In this document: positions 21,493-27,852 of the stretch, in pieces | Numbering within the stretch: the stretch's first letter is position 1 | Layout: the number at the start of each line of letters is the position of its first letter | From: an uncultured Mediterraneibacter sp. | GTDB lineage: Bacteria > Bacillota > Clostridia > Lachnospirales > Lachnospiraceae | Assembly (NCBI GenBank): GCA_934418295.1 | Contig: CAKRWZ010000009.1 | Span: forward strand, 1 to 35,265 | Length of the DNA: 35,265 nt | Direction of reading: 5' to 3' | The notes under the pieces: model-generated | What the model saw: only the letters and a program-made list of their open reading frames with translations | What the model was told of the DNA's origin: nothing | The model's database searches: none | Made by a program: the position numbers and the translations under genes

Positions 21493-22860
21493 ATGAAAAA
21501 GCTGACGGAAAAAGAGGTAACGGATTCTTTTGAGAACAATCTCGCATTTATGGAGCAGGTACTGCCGGTGCAGGAGAGCTTCGATATCATACGGCGGGAT
21601 ATCGTGATCGGAGGAAGGGAAGCCTCTTTTTATTTTATAGACGGATTTACAAAGGATGAGGTGATGCTGAAGATCCTGGATTCGGTCATGAAGCTGAAGC
21701 CGGAAGAGATGCCGGAGCGGGCCTTTGAGTTTTCCCAGAATTGCCTGCCATATGTGGAGGTGGATCTGGTGAAACAGTTTGACCAGGTGTTTCGGAAGGT
21801 GCTTTCCGGAGAAACCTGTCTGTTTGTGAACGGGTATGATCTGTGCATTGCCATCGACTGCAGGACCTATCCGGCCAGAGGTGTGGAAGAGCCGGAAACG
21901 GACAAATCCATGCGGGGATCCCGGGACGGCTTCGTAGAGACGGTGGTGTTCAATACAGCCATGATCCGCCGCAGGATCCGGGATCCCCATCTGATCATGA
22001 AAATGGAGGATGTGGGAGACAGCTCCCGGGCGGATGTGGCGGTGTGTTATATGGAAGACCGGGTGGATCCCAAGCTTTTGGAGCAGGTGGAAAACCGGCT
22101 TCGAAGTGTAAAGGTGGGTGAGCTGAAAATGAATCAGCAGACTGTGGCAGAAACGCTGTTCCGCCGGAAGTGGTTCAATCCCTTTCCCAAATTTAAGTAC
22201 ACGGAGCGCCCGGACACGGCGACAGCCTGTCTGCTGGAGGGGAAGATCGTGATCCTGGTGGACAATTCGCCGTCGGCATTGATCCTTCCGACTTCTGTTT
22301 TAGACATGATCGAGGAGGCGAATGATTACTATTTTCCGCCGCTTACCGGGATCTATCTGAAGATCTCCCGGGGCCTGATCACCTTTCTCACCGTGTTTTT
22401 GACGCCGGTCTATCTGCTGCTGATGCAGAACCGGGATTGGATCCCGTCGTTGTTTTCTTTTGTGGCGGTTAAAGATACCGTAAACATTCCGCTGATCTTC
22501 CAGTTCTTTATTTTGGAGCTGGCTATCGACGGACTGCGCCTGGCAGCGTTGAACACGCCCAGTATGCTGAGTACGCCGCTGAGTGTGATCGCCGGTCTGG
22601 TATTGGGCGAGTTTTCGGTCCAATCCGGCTGGTTCAATTCGGAGGTCATGCTGGCCATGGCGTTTGTGGCAGTGGCAAACTATACGCAGCCCAATTTTGA
22701 ACTGGGGTATGCATTGAAGTTCATGCGTCTGATGTTTTTGATCCTGACGGCGGTGTTTAACGGGCCTGGATTTTTGGCGGGAACGGTAATCACGTTCTGT
22801 GCCATTGCATTCAACGAGACTTTGTCCGGGAAAAGCTATCTGAAAGTGAGAAAAAATTAG
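21493..22860 (+). CDS. spoVAF: SpoVAF/GerA-family spore protein
   Basis: A 455-residue spore inner-membrane protein of the GerAA/SpoVAF family. The soluble N-terminal half (about 1-275) has FVETVVFNTAMIRRRIRDP and a conserved LVDNSPSALILPT before the membrane part. The C-terminal half (about 285-455) has five or so helices with ISRGLITFLTVFLTPVYLLL, PLIFQFFILELAIDGLRLAA and TPSMLSTPLSVIAGLVLG. SpoVAF works in germination ion flux with partners in Bacillus. The ATG at 21493 is chosen because GAGGAG is then seven bases upstream; the ATG at 21487 would be almost touching it. No other spoVA or ger gene is in the window. The upstream sigma-F/G promoter fits forespore expression. A GerA-type germinant-receptor subunit is the alternative. 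Confidence 0.85.
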   Translation: MKKLTEKEVTDSFENNLAFMEQVLPVQESFDIIRRDIVIGGREASFYFIDGFTKDEVMLKILDSVMKLKPEEMPERAFEFSQNCLPYVEVDLVKQFDQVFRKVLSGETCLFVNGYDLCIAIDCRTYPARGVEEPETDKSMRGSRDGFVETVVFNTAMIRRRIRDPHLIMKMEDVGDSSRADVAVCYMEDRVDPKLLEQVENRLRSVKVGELKMNQQTVAETLFRRKWFNPFPKFKYTERPDTATACLLEGKIVILVDNSPSALILPTSVLDMIEEANDYYFPPLTGIYLKISRGLITFLTVFLTPVYLLLMQNRDWIPSLFSFVAVKDTVNIPLIFQFFILELAIDGLRLAALNTPSMLSTPLSVIAGLVLGEFSVQSGWFNSEVMLAMAFVAVANYTQPNFELGYALKFMRLMFLILTAVFNGPGFLAGTVITFCAIAFNETLSGKSYLKVRKN

Positions 22861-22904
22861 GAAAAGATTTGAAAAATAGGCTTTCTTTTCCGGACAATAC
22901 GGGG

Positions 22905-22934
22905 TATACTGGGTAATGTGGTATTAGATACTAC
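22905..22934 (+). promoter_or_regulatory. -10 element and palindrome upstream of the degV gene
   Basis: TATACT (22905-22910) lies eight bases before a 7-3-7 inverted repeat, GTGGTAT TAG ATACTAC (22918-22934), which has one mismatch. The palindrome would sit on the transcription start, as a repressor site would. No good -35 box is visible. Confidence 0.45.
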
Positions 22935-23007
22935 ATTACGCCGGCCTGTCTCGGAATGGGGACGGAGAGGCAGAATTTGTGACAGCAATCATGAGAAGGG
23001 AGAGAGC

Positions 23008-23877
23008 ATGAAAGAATTTGTGATTACCGTAAACAGTACGGTTGATTTGCCCGTAGAATGGGTGGAGGAGAGAAATGTGCCGGTCATTCCGTTGAAATAT
23101 ACGATGGATGGAGAAACATATACGGATATGTATGGATTATCCAAAAAGGAATTCTTTAATCGTTTGAGAGAGGGAAAGCTTCCGGTTACGTCTCAGGTCA
23201 ATCCACAGGAAGCAAAAGAGGCTTTTGAGCCGTTTCTTAAGGAAGGAAAGGACATTCTTCATCTTGCGTTTTCCTCCGGACTCAGCGGTACCTGCAGAAG
23301 TATGCAGCTGGCGGCAGAAGAGCTGAAAGAAGAGTATCCGGACAACAAGATCATCGTGATCGATACACTCTGCGCCTGTCTGGGAGAGGGACTTTTGCTC
23401 TACAAGACACTGCAGATGAAGGAAGCAGGAAAAAACATCGACGAGATCGCCGATTGGGTAGAAAAAAATAAATTACATATTTGCCATAACGTAACGATCA
23501 ACGATCTGCACCATCTTCACCGGGGCGGCCGTATTTCCAAGACCAGCGCCGTTTTGGGATCCCTGGTTCAGATCAAACCGATCATCCATATGGACAACAA
23601 CGGATGCCTGCAGGTGATCGGCAAAGAGCGCGGACGGAAAAAATCTCTGCAGAAGATCGTAGATATGGCTATTGAGCGTTCCAAAGGCTGGGAAAAGGAA
23701 AATGACATTGTGATGATCACTCATGGCGATTGTCTGGAGGATGCGGAATATGTGGCAGATCTGGTACGCAAAAAAATGGGTATCAACAACATCTTGATCA
23801 GTGAGATCGGAACGGTGATCGGAAGCCATACAGGCCCGGGAGTTGTGGCCTTGTTCCATATGGGAGAATACAGATAG
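23008..23877 (+). CDS. DegV family fatty-acid-binding protein
   Basis: A 289-residue protein of the DegV/FakB family, cytoplasmic proteins that bind a fatty acid and, as FakB, present it to the kinase FakA. Visible features are VNSTVDLPVEW, VTSQVNPQEA, HLAFSSGLSGTCRS, VIDTLCACLGEGLL, NDLHHLHRGGRIS, the ...GSLVQIKPIIH strand, and the C-terminal IGTVIGSHTGPGVVALF. Ser in VNST and the TSQ stretch line the lipid head-group pocket in known structures. A longer frame from 22918 exists, but ATG 23008 is chosen for GAAGGGAGAG upstream and the family's usual start. No fakA-like gene is nearby. Confidence 0.92.
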   Translation: MKEFVITVNSTVDLPVEWVEERNVPVIPLKYTMDGETYTDMYGLSKKEFFNRLREGKLPVTSQVNPQEAKEAFEPFLKEGKDILHLAFSSGLSGTCRSMQLAAEELKEEYPDNKIIVIDTLCACLGEGLLLYKTLQMKEAGKNIDEIADWVEKNKLHICHNVTINDLHHLHRGGRISKTSAVLGSLVQIKPIIHMDNNGCLQVIGKERGRKKSLQKIVDMAIERSKGWEKENDIVMITHGDCLEDAEYVADLVRKKMGINNILISEIGTVIGSHTGPGVVALFHMGEYR

Positions 23878-23912
23878 TTCTCGAAACAGGCAGATTTCAG
23901 AAGTTTTGTGTT

Positions 23913-23941
23913 GACATCAGCTCTGAAATATGGTATTTTAT
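23913..23941 (+). promoter_or_regulatory. Sigma-A promoter of infC-rpmI-rplT
   Basis: TTGACA (23913-23918) and TATTTT (23936-23941) are spaced by 17 bases. It starts a leader of about 200 bases. Confidence 0.7.
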
Positions 23942-23947
23942 GTTAAG

Positions 23948-24092
23948 TGTAAAGCAAAAGAAAGCAGAGTATATCCACTCTCACCTTAGCGCAATCGGGC
24001 GACTATGGTCAGATATCGGCACAGGACAGCATGTTTTGTAAATGTGTTTGTAGTGTAGTATGCGGGTGGATGAAAACCACCCGTTTTCTTTG
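23948..24092 (+). ncRNA. Structured leader of infC operon (L20-leader type), ending in an attenuator
   Basis: The stretch between promoter and infC is about 145 bases long up to a terminator, and has no gene. It contains complementary segments such as GACTATGGTC and AATCGG/CGATATCGG-like pairings. In Firmicutes this position holds the L20 leader, where free L20 binds the RNA and causes premature termination. The assignment rests on position and the attenuator; I could not fold it fully by hand. A 17-codon ATG frame at 24004 has no ribosome site and is ignored. Confidence 0.6.
24063..24091 (+). terminator. Attenuator terminator in the infC leader
   Basis: CGGGTGG (24063-24069) pairs perfectly with CCACCCG (24077-24083) and is followed by TTTTCTTT. 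It lies 57 bases before the infC start and after a promoter, so it must be conditional. Confidence 0.85.
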
Positions 24093-24148
24093 TTATAGTG
24101 ACAAATCAAAAAGAATCAGAAGGAATGAGATCACGGAGGTGTAAGACA

Positions 24149-24655
24149 ATTAGCGATTTAATGATCAACGAACAAATCAGAGACCGGGAAGTACGTCTGG
24201 TCGGAGAAGATGGAGAACAGCTTGGAATTATGTCTGCAAAAGAAGCTTTAAAGATTGCAGCAGAAGCAGATTTGGATCTGGTAAAAATTGCACCAAAGGC
24301 ACAGCCGCCGGTATGTAAGATCGTAGATTACGGAAAGTACAGATACGAGCAGACCAGACGGGAAAAAGAGGCAAAGAAAAAGCAGAAAACAGTTGAGCTG
24401 AAAGAAGTACGGCTGTCACCGAATATCGATACAAACGATATGAATACCAAGGTAAACAATGCAAAGAAGTTTATTGCAAAAGGAAATCGCGTAAAAGTAA
24501 CACTGCGTTTCCGGGGCAGAGAGATGGCTCATGTACAGCAGAGCAAGCACATTCTGGATGATTTCGCTGCAATGCTTGAGGATATTGCAGTAGTAGAAAA
24601 GGCTGCCAAAATGGAAGGCAGAAGTATGAGTATGGTTTTAACTGAAAAACGTTAA
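24149..24655 (+). CDS. infC: Translation initiation factor IF-3 (AUU start)
   Basis: IF-3 binds the 30S subunit and checks start codon and initiator tRNA. The protein has the N-domain (MINEQIRDREVRLVGEDGEQ, EADLDLVKIAPKAQPPVCKI), a Lys-rich linker, and the C-domain (KEVRLSPNIDTNDM, VKVTLRFRGREMAH). The start is read as ATT at 24149, because GGAGGTG (24135-24141) is seven bases upstream and the length becomes 168 residues, typical for IF-3. ATG candidates at 24098, 24125 and 24161 are badly placed relative to that site. Non-AUG infC starts (AUU in E. coli) are an established self-regulation device, as IF-3 discriminates against them. First gene of the infC-rpmI-rplT operon. Confidence 0.93.
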   Translation: MSDLMINEQIRDREVRLVGEDGEQLGIMSAKEALKIAAEADLDLVKIAPKAQPPVCKIVDYGKYRYEQTRREKEAKKKQKTVELKEVRLSPNIDTNDMNTKVNNAKKFIAKGNRVKVTLRFRGREMAHVQQSKHILDDFAAMLEDIAVVEKAAKMEGRSMSMVLTEKR

Positions 24656-24715
24656 AAATATAAATCTGTCGATGAGGTTCGGCGGGCATAGCAGGAAAAA
24701 AGGAGGAGACACATC

Positions 24716-24913
24716 ATGCCAAAAATCAAAACAAATAGAGCGGCTGCAAAGCGCTTCCAGAAAACAGGAACAGGAAAGTTAAAAAGAAATAAAGCTTACA
24801 AGAGCCATATCTTAACAAAGAAGACGACAAAGAGAAAAAGAAATTTGAGACATCAGACGATTACAGATGCTACCAACGTAAAAAACATGAAGAAAGTATT
24901 ACCATATCTGTAA
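24716..24913 (+). CDS. rpmI: 50S ribosomal protein L35
   Basis: A 65-residue basic ribosomal protein. The N-terminus PKIKTNRAAAKRFQKTGTGK and the later HILTKKTTKRKRNLR are diagnostic of L35. The ATG at 24716 follows AAGGAGGAG, a very strong ribosome site. It sits between infC and rplT in the universal order; expression depends on the upstream leader attenuator. Confidence 0.97.
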   Translation: MPKIKTNRAAAKRFQKTGTGKLKRNKAYKSHILTKKTTKRKRNLRHQTITDATNVKNMKKVLPYL

Positions 24914-24943
24914 GATTTGGATGGTAAAAGGAGGAATTAAGAG

Positions 24944-25300
24944 ATGGCAAGAATCAAAGGCGGATTAAATGCAAAGAAAAAACACAATAGAACACTGAAA
25001 TTGGCAAAAGGCTACAGAGGAGCAAGATCCAAACAGTACAGAGTAGCAAAACAGTCTGTTATGAGAGCACTTACTTCTTCTTATGCAGGAAGAAAACAGC
25101 GCAAACGTCAGATGAGACAGCTTTGGATCGCACGTATCAATGCAGCAGCAAGAATGAACGGACTTTCCTACAGCAAACTTATGCACGGTCTGAAACTGGC
25201 AAACGTTGATATGAACAGAAAGATGCTTGCAGAGTTGGCTGTAAACGATAAAGCCGGATTCACAGCACTTGCAGAGCTGGCAAAAAGCAAGATCGCATAA
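24944..25300 (+). CDS. rplT: 50S ribosomal protein L20
   Basis: A 118-residue protein that is essential for early 50S assembly and, in Firmicutes, represses its own operon by binding the leader. Diagnostic stretches are MARIKGGLNAKKKHNRTLKL, AKGYRGARSKQYRVAKQ and RQLWIARINAAARMNGLSYS. The ATG at 24944 has AAGGAGG upstream. A good terminator lies about 30 bases after the stop. Confidence 0.97.
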   Translation: MARIKGGLNAKKKHNRTLKLAKGYRGARSKQYRVAKQSVMRALTSSYAGRKQRKRQMRQLWIARINAAARMNGLSYSKLMHGLKLANVDMNRKMLAELAVNDKAGFTALAELAKSKIA

Positions 25301-25328
25301 GAAATTGCATAAATAACATATGAAATGA

Positions 25329-25354
25329 AAAGACCATCGACAGATGGTCTTTTT
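25329..25354 (+). terminator. Intrinsic terminator of infC-rpmI-rplT
   Basis: AAAGACCATC (25329-25338) pairs with GATGGTCTTT (25343-25352) over a four-base loop, and the T-run continues to 25354. Confidence 0.9.
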
Positions 25355-25373
25355 CGCTGTTGCCATATAACTC

Positions 25374-25441
25374 TTGACAAACTAATGGCATTAGTATATA
25401 ACGATACTAACGATATTAGTTTTGACGGTAACGAGTCAAAA
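25374..25441 (+). promoter_or_regulatory. Promoter and tandem palindromic operators of the TetR-MATE operon
   Basis: TTGACA (25374-25379) and TATAAC (25397-25402) are spaced by 17 bases. The perfect palindrome ACTAAT-GGC-ATTAGT (25381-25395) fills the spacer. A second copy, ACTAAC-GAT-ATTAGT (25406-25420), with one mismatch, lies over the start site, 25 bases on. A different inverted repeat, TTTTGAC/GTCAAAA (25420-25426 and 25435-25441), follows. The layout is that of an autorepressed TetR gene. Confidence 0.8.
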
Positions 25442-25455
25442 GTCAGGAGAAAAGT

Positions 25456-26034
25456 ATGCCAAAACGAGGACTTACGAAAGAGTTGCTGGTGGACACAGCG
25501 GCGGAATTGATCGAAAAGAACGGAAAGGAGCAGTTTTCCATGCGTTTGCTTGCGGAAACGCTGGAGGTAAAAACGGCTTCTTTGTACAATCACATAAAAA
25601 ATATGGAAGAATTGCTGCTGGCGGTCTGCGAGAAGGCTCTGGAGCTGCAGCGAAAGGAAGAAATGCAGGCCTTGGAAGGAAAAGACCGGGAAGAGGCCGT
25701 GCGGGATCTGGCTATGGCTTATCGGTGTTTTGCAGGAGAACACGGCGAATTGTACTGGCTGGTCATGGAGAAAGCGGCTCAGTTGAAGCAGCAGAATGAA
25801 AAAGCCTTATATGTGACGGAACCTTTGATAAAAATGATGGAGGGATATGCGCTCCCGGAAAAAGAAAAAATACATTTCCGACGGTTTTTCAGAAGTACGG
25901 TCCACGGCTTTTTGTCTCAGGAGAGGAACGATTTTTTTGCCCTCCATTCCGTGGATCCGGACGAAAGCTTTGGGTTTATCACAGATCGTTTTATTGAAAG
26001 CCTGAAACAGGCGGAAAAGAGGGCAAAGCAGTGA
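25456..26034 (+). CDS. TetR-family transcriptional repressor
   Basis: A 192-residue regulator. The N-terminal helix-turn-helix domain (about 5-52) reads TKELLVDTAAELIEKNGKEQ, then LAETLEVKTASLYNHIKN, the typical TetR recognition region. The C-terminal ligand-binding part (about 60-190) resembles the TetR_C group often called WHG (WLVMEKAAQ..., FRRFFRSTVHGFLSQE). The ATG at 25456 has AGGAG six bases upstream. It overlaps the MATE gene by four bases (GTGA). Palindromes in its promoter imply autoregulation. The ligand is unknown; a MATE substrate such as a cationic drug, or a toxic metabolite, is likely by context. Confidence 0.9.
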   Translation: MPKRGLTKELLVDTAAELIEKNGKEQFSMRLLAETLEVKTASLYNHIKNMEELLLAVCEKALELQRKEEMQALEGKDREEAVRDLAMAYRCFAGEHGELYWLVMEKAAQLKQQNEKALYVTEPLIKMMEGYALPEKEKIHFRRFFRSTVHGFLSQERNDFFALHSVDPDESFGFITDRFIESLKQAEKRAKQ

Positions 26035-26078
26035 AACGGGATGTAGCAGTGAAGCAGGATGCAAGAGTGAAACAAGAC
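26028..26078 (+). repeat. Imperfect 18-bp repeats at the start of the MATE gene
   Basis: GCAGTGAAACGGGATGTA (26028-26045) is repeated as GCAGTGAAGCAGGATGCA (26046-26063), with a third partial, diverged copy after it. In the protein this gives KRDVA, VKQDAR and VKQDE. Each copy carries a GTG in frame. Confidence 0.6.
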
Positions 26079-27440
26079 GAAGAACGACGGGAATTGTTTA
26101 CAAAGATGCCTGTGGGAAGGGCGGTGATCGCTCTGGCGGTACCCACGGTGATCAGCCAGATCATCACGGTGATCTATAATATGGCAGACACCTTTTTTGT
26201 GGGACAGATGGGAGATCCGAATCAGGTCGCTGCTGCCACCCTTTCCATGCCGCTGTTTTTGTTTATGACGGGGATCGCCAACATTTTCGGAATGGGAGGC
26301 GCAAGCTTGATCTCCCGCTGCTTAGGTATGGGCAACCGGGAAAAGGCAAAAAACTGTTCGGCCTTTTGTATATGGGGAGCCCTTGGAACGGCATTGTTGT
26401 ACGGGATTCTTGTTTTGCTTCTGGAACCGGTGCTGCTTCCTCTTTTGGGGGCCAATCATGGAACGCGGGAGTATGCCTCGCAGTACATATTTTGGGCGGT
26501 GGGAGTCGGTGCAGTACCGACGGTTTTGAATCCGGAGCTGGCCAATCTGATCCGTGCAGAGGGCTATTCCAAACAAGCCAGCATGGGTGTGGCTTTTGGA
26601 GGGATATTGAATATTTTTTTGGATCCGTTGTTTATTTTCGGATTGAAAATGGAGATCGCAGGGGCTGCCATTGCGACGCTGTTGTCGAATCTGGCAGCGA
26701 CGCTTTATTTTTTCGGTTTTCTTTATAAAATCCGGGCAAACAGCACGATCACGGCATTGCCCAGGTATTTCACCTGGAAACAGCACATTCCTTCCGAGGT
26801 GCTGGAAGTGGGATTGCCCAGCTTTATGATCTCGGCAATGGCCACTATCTCGACATTCTCGGTCAACAAGATCACCTCTTCTTATATGAATGAAGCGGTG
26901 GCGGGGATGGGGATCGCAAAAAAGATCGATACCCTGGCTTTTGCCATTGCCCAGGGAATGGGGCAGGGGACGATGCCGTTGATCGGGTATAATTTTACTT
27001 CGGGAAACCGAAAAAGGATGCTGTCTGCGGTCAAGGTGCTCCTGGCGGACAGCCTGATCATCGCGCTGGCAGGAACAGCCCTTTTATTCGTGGCTGCGGG
27101 GCCTGTGACGGGATGCTTTATCGACGACGCACAGACGGTAGAGTATGGAAGAAGATTTTTGCGGATTATTTGTCTGGCCTGTCCGACGACAGCGGTCAAT
27201 TTTTTTGCGATCACCGTTTTCCAGGCGACAGGGAAAAAGGTGCAGCCGATCTTTCTTTCCCTTTTGCGGAAAGGCACTTTGGATGTGGCGTTGATGATCC
27301 TGTTGAATCGGTTTTTCGGAATCACGGGGATCGCCTGGGCGACACCGGCTGCGGATGCGGCGGCGCTGATCCTGTCGGCCATTCTTCTGGTTCCGTATCT
27401 GAAAAAATTGGGCGGTGCCAAGGCGGCCCTGCCATGTTGA
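26031..27440 (+). CDS. MATE family multidrug/metabolite efflux transporter
   Basis: A 469-residue, 12-helix transporter of the MatE family that uses a sodium or proton gradient. Signatures include LAVPTVISQIITVIYNMADT, FFVGQMGDPNQVAA, NIFGMGGASLISRCLG, and in the second half SFMISAMATISTFSVNK and AIAQGMGQGTMPLIGYN. The start is a GTG at 26031 that overlaps the TetR stop, with GAGGG seven bases upstream. Two further in-frame GTGs (26049, 26067) lie in an 18-bp repeat, so the start is not certain. Pairing with TetR suggests induction by its substrate. Confidence 0.92.
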   Translation: MKRDVAVKQDARVKQDEERRELFTKMPVGRAVIALAVPTVISQIITVIYNMADTFFVGQMGDPNQVAAATLSMPLFLFMTGIANIFGMGGASLISRCLGMGNREKAKNCSAFCIWGALGTALLYGILVLLLEPVLLPLLGANHGTREYASQYIFWAVGVGAVPTVLNPELANLIRAEGYSKQASMGVAFGGILNIFLDPLFIFGLKMEIAGAAIATLLSNLAATLYFFGFLYKIRANSTITALPRYFTWKQHIPSEVLEVGLPSFMISAMATISTFSVNKITSSYMNEAVAGMGIAKKIDTLAFAIAQGMGQGTMPLIGYNFTSGNRKRMLSAVKVLLADSLIIALAGTALLFVAAGPVTGCFIDDAQTVEYGRRFLRIICLACPTTAVNFFAITVFQATGKKVQPIFLSLLRKGTLDVALMILLNRFFGITGIAWATPAADAAALILSAILLVPYLKKLGGAKAALPC

Positions 27441-27472
27441 AACGGGAATTTTTAAGTATTTCATATTTAGTG

Positions 27473-27501
27473 TTGACATTTCGGTAAACCTATAGTATGA
27501 T
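27473..27501 (+). promoter_or_regulatory. Sigma-A promoter of tRNA-Leu
   Basis: TTGACA (27473-27478) and TATGAT (27496-27501) are spaced by 17 bases, 37 bases before the tRNA. Confidence 0.8.
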
Positions 27502-27538
27502 ACCAATTGTGGCGTTCAAAGATAAAAGAACGAGACAT

Positions 27539-27623
27539 GCGGAAGTGTCGGAACTGGCAGACGAGCAAGACTAAGGATCTTGTGATCAATGCGATCGTGT
27601 GGGTTCAAGTCCCATCTTCCGCA
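27539..27623 (+). tRNA. tRNA-Leu (anticodon AAG)
   Basis: An 85-base class II tRNA. The acceptor is GCGGAAG/CTTCCGC with discriminator A. The anticodon stem is CAAGA/TCTTG, with loop CTAAGGA giving anticodon AAG at 34-36. A long variable arm pairs GATC with GATC. The T arm has TTCAAGT. No CCA is encoded. The A at position 34 would need conversion to inosine to read CUC and CUA as well as CUU. Confidence 0.93.
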
Positions 27624-27642
27624 TTATAAAAAGTTTGATAAG

Positions 27643-27672
27643 CCCTTGAGAGGTACATTCTCAAGGGTTTTT
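27643..27672 (+). terminator. Intrinsic terminator after tRNA-Leu
   Basis: CCCTTGAGA (27643-27651) pairs perfectly with TCTCAAGGG (27659-27667), followed by TTTTT. Confidence 0.9.
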
Positions 27673-27778
27673 CCTGCTGTGCGGCGGTCTGGTCGGAAAT
27701 TTGCGGATCGGCAGGAACAGACAGCAGCTGAGACGGACAGCGGCTGAGAGGGCTGTTTAAGGTTGCCAAGCATACGAT
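27673..27778. other. Intergenic stretch without a recognised gene
   Basis: About 105 bases between two terminators. I see no gene. It holds a direct repeat, GACAGC(A/G)GCTGAGA, near 27719 and 27736, and no convincing promoter. Confidence 0.5.
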
Positions 27779-27802
27779 AAAAAGGTCCGGTGGACCTTTT
27801 TT
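27779..27802. terminator. Orphan bidirectional terminator
   Basis: AAAAAGGTCC (27779-27788) pairs with GGACCTTTTT around a three-base loop, with T-runs on both strands. No gene lies between this and the terminator at 27643, so it may be a second barrier or an attenuator for the PPK2 gene. Confidence 0.75.
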
Positions 27803-27852
27803 AGTTTGAAAACAGAAAAAGGGGACATAATCAAAAGATACAGGAGGGTATT

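Noticed and set aside
24004..24057. A 17-codon ATG frame in the infC leader as a possible leader peptide
   Set aside because: No ribosome site precedes it and the peptide shows no regulatory run of codons; the structured-leader explanation is better.
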